The notes beneath the pieces are model-generated. The model had not been told where the DNA came from and did no database searches. It saw nothing but the letters and a program-made list of their open reading frames with translations. Of a DNA stretch of 17,078 bases, positions 1 through 7,382 are shown one piece after another (position 1 is the first letter of the stretch; the number at the start of each line of letters is the position of its first letter). The position numbers were made by a program, and so were the translations under genes. The stretch is from Gemelliphila asaccharolytica. GTDB lineage: Bacteria > Bacillota > Bacilli > Staphylococcales > Gemellaceae. The stretch covers positions 1-17,078 of the forward strand of contig NZ_KQ959908.1 of assembly GCF_001553005.1 (NCBI RefSeq), in the 5' to 3' direction.

Positions 1-13
1 CCTTTTTTTGTTT

Positions 14-115
14 TGTCAAGATGTTTTTTTTATTTTTTTTTACTTTTCTTTGTTCGTTTTTTCGCTCCTTGGAAAAGTCTTTTATTAGTATATACTTTTA
101 GACTTTGTTTGTCAA
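14..115 (-). promoter_or_regulatory. Strong promoter reading out of the left edge, with a second -35 box
   Basis: On the minus strand TTGACA (110-115) and TATACT (87-92) are separated by exactly 17 bases, a near-consensus sigma-A promoter. A second TTGACA lies at 14-19, 96 bases further on, with its -10 outside the window. An SD-like AAGGAG occurs at 65-70 but no start codon follows at usable distance, so the transcript has a leader that runs off the window. The -10 lies inside an inverted repeat, AAAGTCT (74-80) and AGACTTT (100-106), which could be an operator. Tandem strong promoters like these often precede rRNA or other highly expressed operons, but the target is not visible. Confidence 0.6.
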
Positions 116-222
116 TAAGTTTATTTATTTTTTTTGAAATTTCTCTTTTAAGTTCGACTTTTACCCTTACTTTAATGAGTTAATAGGCGATATATTATTA
201 TGATTTTTTAATTTTATTTCAA

Positions 223-262
223 AAAATATGGATAACTTTTATTTTTTAGTTATCCATATTTT
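223..262 (-). terminator. Terminator of the mgtA / small-protein operon, possibly bidirectional
   Basis: A perfect 15-bp inverted repeat (223-237 with 248-262) encloses a 10-base loop. On the minus strand it is followed by a run of T, as expected for intrinsic termination downstream of the 53-residue gene ending at 272. On the plus strand the right arm itself ends in TTTT, so weak termination the other way is possible. Confidence 0.8.
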
Positions 263-271
263 GATATTACT

Positions 272-433
272 TTATGAATTTTTATTTACTTTTTTAGGTT
301 TCAATGTCCAGCATATTAAATTTAGAATAATTGCTATTAATATAATTATTATAAGTGCTATGTAAAAATTTATGTCTATTCCTAATATTTTACTTTCTCC
401 GATATATTTTACAATCCAGTTTTCTATATTCAT
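272..433 (-). CDS. Small single-helix membrane protein linked to mgtA (53 aa)
   Basis: This is an open frame of 53 codons that begins 20 bases after the MgtA stop codon at 454. It has a strong AAGGAG (443-448) nine bases before its ATG, lying wholly in the short gap, and a perfect hairpin terminator follows it, so it is the last gene of the operon. The product starts with a short polar or amphipathic stretch (MNIENWIVKYIGESK), has one hydrophobic helix at about residues 23-42 rich in Ile, Leu and Ala, then a basic tail (KPKKVNK) that predicts a cytoplasmic C terminus. I do not recognise the family. By position and form it recalls small membrane peptides that accompany Mg2+ or K+ P-type ATPases (MgtS, MgtR, MgtU, KdpF), but no sequence similarity to these is claimed. 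A role in stabilising or tuning MgtA is inference. Confidence 0.7.
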   Translation of the reverse strand: MNIENWIVKYIGESKILGIDINFYIALIIIILIAIILNLICWTLKPKKVNKNS

Positions 434-453
434 AATATTTTTCTCCTTACTAT

Positions 454-3231
454 TTATAATAATTCACCATAATGTCTTACATATGCTTTTTTTATGCTTG
501 TAGCGAGTATCATATATAAAAGAATACATGGTATTAAATATGAAAAATACGAAGCTGGTAATGCTATAAATCCTAGAATTTCGCCTAGTTTTGTGAATGG
601 TATTATTGTCAATATTCCTATTCCTAGCGTAGTTATCGCAGTAAGTGATGTTGAAGCTCTACTTTGTATAAATGGTATTTTAGGTGTTCTAATCATGTGT
701 ATCACAAAAATTTGGCTCCACATTGATTCTACAAACCAACCAGCTTGAAACATTGCTATATATGAAGCTTGAATTTTTATTAATTCTGCTCCGTGAAAAT
801 AGTTTGGTAAGTCATTATATAAAATTCCATTAGATACAAATAGTGGGCAAAAAATAAAGTACATAAATATGTATGTAGTAAAATCAAAAATAGAACTTGT
901 AGGCCCTATCCATAACATAAATTTCCCTACAGATGAGGCGTCCCATTTTCTTGGTATTTTTAAAAATTCTTTATCTACATTATCCCAAGGTATTGCACTA
1001 CATGATAAATCATAAATTAGATTAAGTAGTAATAATTGAATACTCATCATAGGTAAAAAAGGTAGTAGTGCTGAGGCTGCTAAAACTGAAAACATATTTC
1101 CAAAATTTGACGAAGCTGTCATTTTTATATACTTTATCATATTAGCATATGTTTTTCTTCCTTCTATTATACCTTTTTCTAATACCATTAAGTCTTTTTC
1201 TAATAATATTATATCTGCACTTTCTTTCGCTACATCAACTGCCGTATCTACAGAAATTCCTATATCCGCTGATTTCATAGCTTGAGCGTCGTTTATCCCA
1301 TCCCCCATAAATCCTACGACATGGTTTGATTTTCTTAATATAGATACTATTCTTGATTTTTGCTTTGGAGTCAATTTTGCAAATACTTCTGTTTTTTCTG
1401 AAACATTTTCTAATGTTTCATCGTCCATTTTATCAATGTCTGACCCTAGTAACATATTTTTGACTTCTAGTCCTACTTGTCTACAAACAGTTCTTGTTAC
1501 TTTTTCATTATCTCCTGTAAGTATTTTTGTTGATACTCCATATTCTTTTAATGCTTTTATTGCTTTTGATGTCGTTTCTTTTGGCGGATCTAAAAATGCA
1601 AGATATCCCATTAGCACCATGTTGCACTCATCTTTTTCATCAAATTCTCCCACAGGTGAGGGGTTACTTTTTTGGGCTAATGCTAAAACACGAAATCCTT
1701 TTTCATTTAGTTCTTCAACTGTTTTCAAAATACTTTTTTCTAATTCTTTTGTTTTTTCTAGCACTTCCCCATCAGATTCGACATAAGAACATATTGATAA
1801 CATTTCTTCTACTGCACCTTTTGTTACCATTTGAGTTTTTCCTTTTTTATCTTCTACAACAGTAGTCAATCTTTTTCTGGTGAAATCAAAAGGTATTTCA
1901 TCTATTTTTTTATAATTTTCTGATAAGTCTAATAGTGTTTTATTTTCTTCTTCCTCTTCTTCTGTTTTTTTTATTATTGCCAGATCCATTAAATTTTTAT
2001 AACCTGTTTGAAAATAACTATTTAAATAAGCGTGTCTTAAAACTCTCGCATCATCTTCTCCATTTATGTTTAAATGATATTCTAAAGCTACTTTATCTTG
2101 AGTTATTGTCCCTGTTTTGTCTGTACATAATATATCAATAGCTCCGAAGTTTTGAATTGAATTTAAATTTTTAACGATAGTTTTCTTTTTACTCATAAAA
2201 ACTGCTCCTTTAGCTAAGCAGGTTGTTACTATCATTGGCAACATTTCTGGAGTTAGACCTACACCTATTGAAATTCCAAATAAAAACGCAGATAGCCAGT
2301 TTCCTTTTGTCAATCCATTTATAAAAAATACTATTGGTACCATTACTCCCATAAATCTTATAAGTACCCAAGAAACTTCATTTACTCCTTTTGTAAAGCT
2401 TGTTTCTACAGCTTCTTTTGCTATTGCTTTGGTCATATTGCCAAAAAGAGTATTATCTCCAACACATACTACTACTGCTTTTGCTGTGCCAGATATTACA
2501 TTACTTCCCATATATGCTATGTTTGTGTAATCTGTAATTGACGTTTTTACATCATTTAATTTAGATACTTTTTCTACTGGTTCACTTTCTCCAGTTATAC
2601 TTGATTGGGTTATAAACAAATCTTTGGACTCTATTATCCTAATATCTGCCGGTATCATATCTCCTGCAGATAGATGAACTATATCTCCTACTACTAACTC
2701 ATCTAATGGGATTTCTATTCGATTTTCTCCTTTTCTTGTTACTGTACAAGTTGTTGTTATCATAGATAAAAGTTTTTCTGCTGCATTCCCGCTTCTATTT
2801 TCTTGAATAAATCTAAGTGTTCCAGAAATAATTACCATTGTTAAAATTATAATTACTGTCAGTGCATCAAAGTCATCTGGTGTACTTGAAAATAAAGATA
2901 ATAATGGAAATATCATATCAGTAAATGCAGACACTATGGCTAAGAAAAACAAAATACAAGTAAAGGGATTTATAAAGGCTTCAGCGAGCATTTTTATTAA
3001 TGTTTTTTTCTTTTCTTTACTTACTTTGTTTATCCCATATTTCTCTTTAGATTTAGAAACATTTTCGCTATCTAATCCTATTAGATTGGTATTTAAATAT
3101 TTTAACACTTCATTTATAGGCGTCATAGAAGCATATGTAATAATTTTGTTTCCTTCACTATTTAAATTTAAAGATTTTTGTTTTATTTTTTTATTATTGC
3201 TAAGAATTGAGTTTGTTTTTTTATTTTCCAT
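454..3231 (-). CDS. Magnesium-translocating P-type ATPase, MgtA family (canonical copy)
   Basis: This 925-residue P3B-type ATPase is predicted to import Mg2+ across the cytoplasmic membrane at the cost of ATP, and is close to the usual MgtA length. In order are an N-terminal cytoplasmic segment (1-80), the first helices, the actuator-domain TGES (213-216), the membrane motif PEMLP (328-332), DKTGT (371-375, phosphorylated Asp371), the MgtA-typical FQTGYKN (407-413), the nucleotide-domain KGA (471-473), TGDN (572-575) and GDGINDA (643-649), then C-terminal helices including the conserved ASSNFGN stretch near 706-712. All catalytic motifs are intact. An acidic run of six Glu at about 424-429 lies in the N domain. 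AGGAGG sits seven bases before the ATG. It follows the three-helix protein by 37 bases and precedes the 53-residue protein by 20. MgtA-type import of Mg2+ is the family norm; Ni2+ or another divalent ion is less likely. Confidence 0.93.
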   Translation of the reverse strand: MENKKTNSILSNNKKIKQKSLNLNSEGNKIITYASMTPINEVLKYLNTNLIGLDSENVSKSKEKYGINKVSKEKKKTLIKMLAEAFINPFTCILFFLAIVSAFTDMIFPLLSLFSSTPDDFDALTVIIILTMVIISGTLRFIQENRSGNAAEKLLSMITTTCTVTRKGENRIEIPLDELVVGDIVHLSAGDMIPADIRIIESKDLFITQSSITGESEPVEKVSKLNDVKTSITDYTNIAYMGSNVISGTAKAVVVCVGDNTLFGNMTKAIAKEAVETSFTKGVNEVSWVLIRFMGVMVPIVFFINGLTKGNWLSAFLFGISIGVGLTPEMLPMIVTTCLAKGAVFMSKKKTIVKNLNSIQNFGAIDILCTDKTGTITQDKVALEYHLNINGEDDARVLRHAYLNSYFQTGYKNLMDLAIIKKTEEEEEENKTLLDLSENYKKIDEIPFDFTRKRLTTVVEDKKGKTQMVTKGAVEEMLSICSYVESDGEVLEKTKELEKSILKTVEELNEKGFRVLALAQKSNPSPVGEFDEKDECNMVLMGYLAFLDPPKETTSKAIKALKEYGVSTKILTGDNEKVTRTVCRQVGLEVKNMLLGSDIDKMDDETLENVSEKTEVFAKLTPKQKSRIVSILRKSNHVVGFMGDGINDAQAMKSADIGISVDTAVDVAKESADIILLEKDLMVLEKGIIEGRKTYANMIKYIKMTASSNFGNMFSVLAASALLPFLPMMSIQLLLLNLIYDLSCSAIPWDNVDKEFLKIPRKWDASSVGKFMLWIGPTSSIFDFTTYIFMYFIFCPLFVSNGILYNDLPNYFHGAELIKIQASYIAMFQAGWFVESMWSQIFVIHMIRTPKIPFIQSRASTSLTAITTLGIGILTIIPFTKLGEILGFIALPASYFSYLIPCILLYMILATSIKKAYVRHYGELL

Positions 3232-3268
3232 AATATCCTCCTTTTATATATTAATAGAAAAGATTTTT

Positions 3269-3580
3269 TTATTTTTTATAATATCTTTTACTTTTCGATA
3301 TAAATATGAGGTCAAATCCAGCAATTAAAAACCAAATTAATATTGCTAAAGAGAATTTTTTATTTGTAAATTCTATAAATAATCCTTTACAGACAAAAAT
3401 TAATGAGCTTAATATTATAAGTTCGCCTATGTTTTGGCATAGTAATTTTATTTTTATTTTCTTTTTTTCTTCTGTATAAATATTTCTTAACATTAGCATA
3501 TTTACATAGATTTTCCCTATAAAAAATAGTAATCCAAAAATCAGAAATAAAATGCCAAAAAAAAGGCTCAAGAGTTTCAT
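3269..3580 (-). CDS. Small three-helix membrane protein, possibly DUF3784-like
   Basis: This 103-residue protein has three predicted membrane segments at about 3-28, 49-71 and 76-95, a charged linker at 33-47 (YTEEKKKIKIKLLC) and a basic tail. The pattern of first helix, short loop ending in EEKKK, then second helix resembles the DUF3784 group of small Bacillota membrane proteins of unknown function, a match made from memory and only tentative. It is the first gene after the terminator at 3634-3684 and stands 37 bases before mgtA, so the two are probably co-transcribed. Its AGGAGG (3597-3602) is 16 bases from this ATG, unusually far. A four-codon reading frame sits between them and its stop overlaps this start. 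Function unknown; a transporter-accessory role is only guilt by association. Confidence 0.7.
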   Translation of the reverse strand: MKLLSLFFGILFLIFGLLFFIGKIYVNMLMLRNIYTEEKKKIKIKLLCQNIGELIILSSLIFVCKGLFIEFTNKKFSLAILIWFLIAGFDLIFISKSKRYYKK

Positions 3581-3591
3581 AAATAATTCAT
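3577..3591 (-). promoter_or_regulatory. Four-codon upstream reading frame overlapping the next start (ATGA)
   Basis: Reading on the minus strand, AGGAGG (3597-3602) is five bases from an ATG at 3589-3591 that opens a frame of only Met-Asn-Tyr-Leu before TGA. That TGA (3577-3579) overlaps the ATG (3578-3580) of the 103-residue protein as ATGA. The ribosome binding site is ideally spaced for the tiny frame and poorly spaced for the real gene, so the protein may depend on reinitiation. Confidence 0.45.
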
Positions 3592-3623
3592 AACTACCTC
3601 CTAAAATTTATTTTTAAACACTT

Positions 3624-3629
3624 ATTATA
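3624..3629 (-). promoter_or_regulatory. Candidate -10 box for the downstream membrane protein / mgtA operon
   Basis: A perfect TATAAT on the minus strand lies five bases after the T-tract of the preceding terminator and about 45 bases before the 103-residue gene. No good -35 is found 16-18 bases upstream, since that DNA is the terminator stem itself, so promoter strength is doubtful unless an activator helps. It would explain how the second half of the Mg2+ island is transcribed independently. Confidence 0.35.
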
Positions 3630-3633
3630 GTAT

Positions 3634-3684
3634 AAAAAAAACGCAAGAATTTTTGCATATACAAATACTTGCAATTTTCTTGCG
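3634..3684 (-). terminator. Terminator after the winged-helix gene
   Basis: On the minus strand the arms CGCAAGAA and TTCTTGCG (3677-3684 with 3642-3649) form a GC-containing stem that continues, after a small internal mismatch, through TTGCA/TGCAA. Eight T residues follow at 3641-3634. It lies just after the winged-helix stop at 3701 and separates the island into two transcription units. Confidence 0.85.
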
Positions 3685-3700
3685 ATAAAGTAAGAAATTT

Positions 3701-4177
3701 TTAGATGTCGATAAATTTATAGCCTATACCCCAAATAGTTATGATGTATTTCGGTTTGTCTGGATATGGTTCAATTTTTTTTCTTATTTTTCTTATAAAC
3801 GCCATAATATTACTATCGTCCATTATATACTCTCCCGTCCAAACAGCTTGATATATCTGTTCTTTTGTGAATACTTCTCCTTTGTTTTTTGCTAAGAAGA
3901 ATAAAATATCAAATTCTTTTGGTGTTAAAAATATTTCTTCTCCATTTCTTTCTACTTTTCTTTTTTTCTCATTTATAATTATATCTCCACTTTTTATTGT
4001 TTTTTCATTCATTATCTCAAAATCAAATTCTTCATTATCAATTTCTAAAATAATTGTACTACATTGTTTATTTAATAATTTTTTCAGGCTTTCTTTAAAA
4101 TCACATTCAGGAAGATTTTTTAATAAATGTTTTATTGTTTGAGTATCTAAATTTGAATAGTCTACTATTTTTTTCAT
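3701..4177 (-). CDS. Winged-helix DNA-binding protein, OmpR/PhoB-type effector domain without receiver
   Basis: This 158-residue protein ends in a typical OmpR/PhoB trans-activator domain at about 62-158: the LTPKEFDIL helix at 84-92, the loop and recognition helix around DDSNIMAFIRKIRKKIE (120-136), and the C-terminal wing YIITIWGIGYKF (144-155). The expected phospho-receiver domain (about 120 residues) is absent and replaced by some 60 residues with no motif I recognise, so it cannot be a classical response regulator. AGGAGG (4186-4191) is eight bases from the ATG and overlaps the TAG stop of the divergent MgtA gene, so translation of the two is probably coupled. A strong terminator follows. 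The context suggests it controls Mg2+ transport genes, perhaps sensing through its N-terminal part; this is inference. The DNA-binding fold is confident. Confidence 0.85.
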   Translation of the reverse strand: MKKIVDYSNLDTQTIKHLLKNLPECDFKESLKKLLNKQCSTIILEIDNEEFDFEIMNEKTIKSGDIIINEKKRKVERNGEEIFLTPKEFDILFFLAKNKGEVFTKEQIYQAVWTGEYIMDDSNIMAFIRKIRKKIEPYPDKPKYIITIWGIGYKFIDI

Positions 4178-4189
4178 TTTTAAAACCTC

Positions 4190-6844
4190 CTAAATTAATT
4201 TTTTTATTTTTTTTATATATACTACTTTTGCTACTGTTATTATTATTAAATAAAGTAAGACAATAAATATCAAAAATAAATAATAACTTACTGGCATTCT
4301 TGTAAGTCCCACTATTTTTCCTAAATAAGTTTGAGAAAATACAGTGAATAAAGTTATTCCTAAAACCATGGTTATTGTTACTATTTTTGCAGGTTTACTT
4401 TGTATAAATGGTATTTTTTTAGTTCTTAAAAGTTGAATTATTAATATTTGTGTCCATATAGATTCTAAAAACCAACCTGTTTGAAATAGTGATATGAAGT
4501 AGTTCATTTTTTCATAAGATAATTCATAAAAATTTATGTCTATTCCTATAATTATTGGACATAAGATAAAATATAAAAATAGAAAACTTATAAGATCAAA
4601 TATAGAACTTATTAATCCAAAAAATAGCATAAATGAGCTTAAATTTTTCCCGGACCATTCTATTGGTTTAATTGTCATATCTTCATCCACATTATCCCAC
4701 GGTAAAACAAGACAAAATACATCATATAATAAATTCAAAAGTAGTATTTGTATAGATGTCATAGGAAAAAAGGGTAAAAACAGACTTGCTAATACTATAG
4801 AAAATATATTCCCAAAATTAGATGATGCTGTGATTTTTATATATTTACTCATATTTATAAAAGCTTTTCTTCCTTCTAAAACTCCTTCTTCTAACACATT
4901 TAAGTCTTTTTTTAATAAAATCACATCGGCACTTTCTTTTATTGATTCTGTTGCGTTTTCTACAGAAATCCCCACATCTGCTTGTACCATCGCAAACAAA
5001 TCATTCATCCCATCACCTAAAAAACCTACTGTATGTCCATTTTCTTTTAATATTTTTATTATTTTTTCTTTTTGTCTAGGAGTTAATTCTGAAAAAATAC
5101 TTGTTTCTTCTACTAATATTGGTAAATCATTTTTACTTATAGTTTCTAATTTTTTCCCCGTTATATAATTTTGAGTATTAATGTCCAAACGATTGCAGAT
5201 AGATTTTGTTACTAATGTCTGATCTCCTGTTAGAACTTTTACATTTATACTTAATTTTTTTAATTTTTCTATTGCGCTTTTTGCACTTTCTTTAGGAGCA
5301 TCAAAAAATGTAATATATCCAATTAAAATATAATTATTTTCTTCTTTTAATAATAATTTTTTTTCTTTTGTTTTTTTATAAGCTACTGCTATTACTTTCA
5401 TTCCATCTTCTAACATTTCATCTACAATATGATGGGCATTTTCTATTTTTTTATTATCTATGGGAAGAATTTTTTCCTTATATTCTATCTTGCTACATTT
5501 ATTTATTACTTCATCTAAATTTCCTTTTATTATTATTAAGTTATCTTCTTCATTTTCTACCAAAATGCTAGAAAATTTTTTTTCATGATTAAATGGATAG
5601 TTATCTAGCATCTTATTTTTTTCTCTTAGTTTTTTATAATAATCTTTTTTAAAATCATAATCATCTATTTTTTTTAATGCTACGTCTATACTATTTTTAA
5701 CTCCCATATTATAAAAACTATTTAAATAGGCATAGTCTAATGTTTTTTGACTTTCATTTCCTAATATATCTATATAATATTCTAAAATTATTTCGCTTCC
5801 TGTTAAAGTCCCCGTCTTATCAACACATAGTGTATCTATACTCCCAAAAGCTTCCATTGCATTTATATTTTTTACAATAGTTTTTTTCTTCTTCATAGAA
5901 TAGCTACCTTTAGAAAGGCAAGCGTTAACGACCATTGGTAATAACTCTGGAGTTAAACCTACAGCTACAGAAAATGAAAATAAAAATGCTTCTAAAAAAT
6001 TACCTTTAGTTAAAAAATTAGAAATAAAAACTATGGGTAATAATATAACCATAAATTTTATTAATACCCAAGAAATAGAATTTGCTCCTTTGCTAAATCC
6101 GTATTTTTTATGTAATTTTTCAAAGTCTATATTTCCATAAACACTATCTTTTGTTAAGGCTAATACTATTCCTTTACCTCGCCCTCCCGTAACTGTTGTT
6201 CCTTTAAATATTATATTTTTAAAATCTTCTAATTTTATCAATTCTTTCGTTAAAACTTTATTATTTTTTTCAAAAAATGAACTCTCACCAGAAAAAATCG
6301 CCTGTGAAACAAATAAATTATTAGCCTCTACTAACCTTATATCAGCAGGAACTTTATCTCCGGCTTCTACTTCTACCATATCTCCTATTACAAGCTCTGA
6401 TGAAGGAATTTCTACCCATTTATTATTTCTTAGAGTTTTAACATTAGTGTTTACCATTTTTATCAATTTATCAGCTGTATTTTTAGCTTGTAATTCTTGA
6501 ACAAGCCTAACTATCCCACTTATAAATAACATAAAGAATATAATATAAACTGTAATGTGATTTTTGTTATAAGCATTTGAAGATAATAACTCCGTTATTA
6601 AAGAAATAATTCCCAAAATAAATAAAACAACAGAAAATGGATTAATAAAAGCTCTTCTTATACAATACAAAAATGTTTCCTGAAATTTTCTTTTATGCTC
6701 ATTATATCCATACCTATCTATACTCTCTTTTACCTCATCTTTATTATATCCACTACTTGAAATATTAAAATCTTTGTATAATTCATCTATATCTCTGCAA
6801 GCGTACTTTATTATTCTTTTATGAACAAAATTAATTATATTCAT
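4190..6844 (-). CDS. Divergent MgtA-like P-type ATPase (second copy)
   Basis: This P3B-type ATPase of 884 residues is clearly homologous to the canonical MgtA downstream: AFINPF at its first membrane segment, PELLP (299-303), DKTGT (342-346), GDGMND (610-615), the conserved SSNFGN and LLLLNLLYD membrane stretches, and a similar C terminus. Several signature positions have drifted: TGES is SGES (185-188) and the following PVEK is FFEK, the nucleotide-domain KGA is KGN (440-442), GDGxNDA ends in Leu, and the Asp usual after TGTLT is displaced to a Glu. The phosphorylated Asp342 is kept, so it may still transport, with altered kinetics, ion or control. A TTG at 6853 is only two bases from AGGAG (6856-6860); the ATG at 6844, 11 bases away, is preferred. 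First gene of the island; the winged-helix gene follows 12 bases on. Confidence 0.87.
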   Translation of the reverse strand: MNIINFVHKRIIKYACRDIDELYKDFNISSSGYNKDEVKESIDRYGYNEHKRKFQETFLYCIRRAFINPFSVVLFILGIISLITELLSSNAYNKNHITVYIIFFMLFISGIVRLVQELQAKNTADKLIKMVNTNVKTLRNNKWVEIPSSELVIGDMVEVEAGDKVPADIRLVEANNLFVSQAIFSGESSFFEKNNKVLTKELIKLEDFKNIIFKGTTVTGGRGKGIVLALTKDSVYGNIDFEKLHKKYGFSKGANSISWVLIKFMVILLPIVFISNFLTKGNFLEAFLFSFSVAVGLTPELLPMVVNACLSKGSYSMKKKKTIVKNINAMEAFGSIDTLCVDKTGTLTGSEIILEYYIDILGNESQKTLDYAYLNSFYNMGVKNSIDVALKKIDDYDFKKDYYKKLREKNKMLDNYPFNHEKKFSSILVENEEDNLIIIKGNLDEVINKCSKIEYKEKILPIDNKKIENAHHIVDEMLEDGMKVIAVAYKKTKEKKLLLKEENNYILIGYITFFDAPKESAKSAIEKLKKLSINVKVLTGDQTLVTKSICNRLDINTQNYITGKKLETISKNDLPILVEETSIFSELTPRQKEKIIKILKENGHTVGFLGDGMNDLFAMVQADVGISVENATESIKESADVILLKKDLNVLEEGVLEGRKAFINMSKYIKITASSNFGNIFSIVLASLFLPFFPMTSIQILLLNLLYDVFCLVLPWDNVDEDMTIKPIEWSGKNLSSFMLFFGLISSIFDLISFLFLYFILCPIIIGIDINFYELSYEKMNYFISLFQTGWFLESIWTQILIIQLLRTKKIPFIQSKPAKIVTITMVLGITLFTVFSQTYLGKIVGLTRMPVSYYLFLIFIVLLYLIIITVAKVVYIKKIKKLI

Positions 6845-6877
6845 AAATATCAACTCTCCTATTTCTTTCTCTTCTTA

Positions 6878-6905
6878 ATTTTATCATATATTATTTTTTT
6901 GAAAA
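6878..6905 (-). promoter_or_regulatory. Candidate promoter for the divergent mgtA gene
   Basis: On the minus strand TTTTCA (6900-6905) and TAAAAT (6878-6883) are 16 bases apart, and TG precedes the -10 by one base (TGATAAAAT), an extended -10. The start codon lies about 34 bases further on, leaving almost no leader, so no M-box-type Mg2+ riboswitch can fit here. Confidence 0.45.
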
Positions 6906-6999
6906 TAATTAAACAGTAATTTTTATATATTTTTTTAATTTTAAAATTTAATTTATCTAAAAATATATTAAAAATTTATTCTTATTTTTCCTTTTTCCC

Positions 7000-7028
7000 T
7001 TGACTAAATATATAAAAAGTTATATTAT
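7000..7028 (+). promoter_or_regulatory. Promoter of the argGH T-box transcript
   Basis: TTGACT (7000-7005) and TATTAT (7023-7028) are separated by exactly 17 bases. Transcription should start near 7035, about 18 bases before the first arm of T-box stem I. Confidence 0.7.
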
Positions 7029-7052
7029 TATGTTAATTAAATTTTTAGTACA

Positions 7053-7293
7053 ATGCTATGATAAGAAAAGTAAGTTAATTTGTCTTAAAGCGAGTCCTGT
7101 TTGATGTGAGAGGATAAGTATTAAATGAACTGAAACGTACCTTTGAGCATATGAATAAAAAATTCATACGTTTACTCACGTTATAGAGTTATAGTATAAT
7201 GTAATATACTTACAGAGGTCTGTTTTGTGAAAAATAGATAAATTTGGGTGGTATCACGAGTTTTCGTCCCTTTATGGGTGAAAACTTTTTTTT
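7053..7293 (+). promoter_or_regulatory. T-box riboswitch with arginine (CGU) specifier, including terminator
   Basis: This leader senses uncharged tRNA-Arg and allows read-through into argGH. Stem I is closed by ATGCT (7053-7057) with AGCAT (7146-7150). Within it are the AAAGCGA and distal-loop elements (7087-7112) and a specifier region GAAACGTACCTTTGAGCAT that aligns position by position with the GAAAGGCATTCTTGAGCAA of the Bacillus glyQS T-box; the triplet in the specifier slot is CGU (7136-7138) followed by the usual A. Hairpins follow at 7151-7167 and 7183-7200. The T-box core GGGTGGTATCACG is at 7246-7258, with TGGT (7249-7252) able to pair with an ACCA acceptor end. The competing terminator is GTTTTCGTCCC with GGGTGAAAAC (7260-7285) plus eight T (7286-7293). 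A Tyr reading (UAC, 7138-7140) is out of register and does not fit the genes. Confidence 0.93.
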
Positions 7294-7382
7294 ATTTATT
7301 ATATTCCATATTTAAAAGTTCTATATAAGCATTTACTGATTTAATTAAAATGAATTATTATTAAATAAAGGAGTTCATTATT

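Noticed and set aside
69..96. Plus-strand promoter TTGGAA-16-TATACT
   Set aside because: It arises from the palindromic AGTATATACT shared with the better minus-strand promoter, and no plus-strand gene follows before 7383.
494..748. Plus-strand frame of 84 codons, and many similar plus-strand frames within 454-6844
   Set aside because: They are antisense shadows of the two ATPase genes; they lack ribosome binding sites and have low-complexity Phe/Leu/Ser-rich translations.
3641..3690. CRISPR-like short repeats
   Set aside because: The repeated CTTGC/GCAAG words are the two arms of a single terminator hairpin; there are no regular spacers.
6851..6853. TTG as start of the divergent MgtA-like protein
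   Set aside because: It is only two bases from AGGAG, too close to be used; the ATG at 6844 has workable spacing.
6845..6999. Mg2+ riboswitch (M-box) ahead of the divergent mgtA
   Set aside because: The likely promoter is only about 34 bases from the start codon and no paired structure of M-box size is visible.
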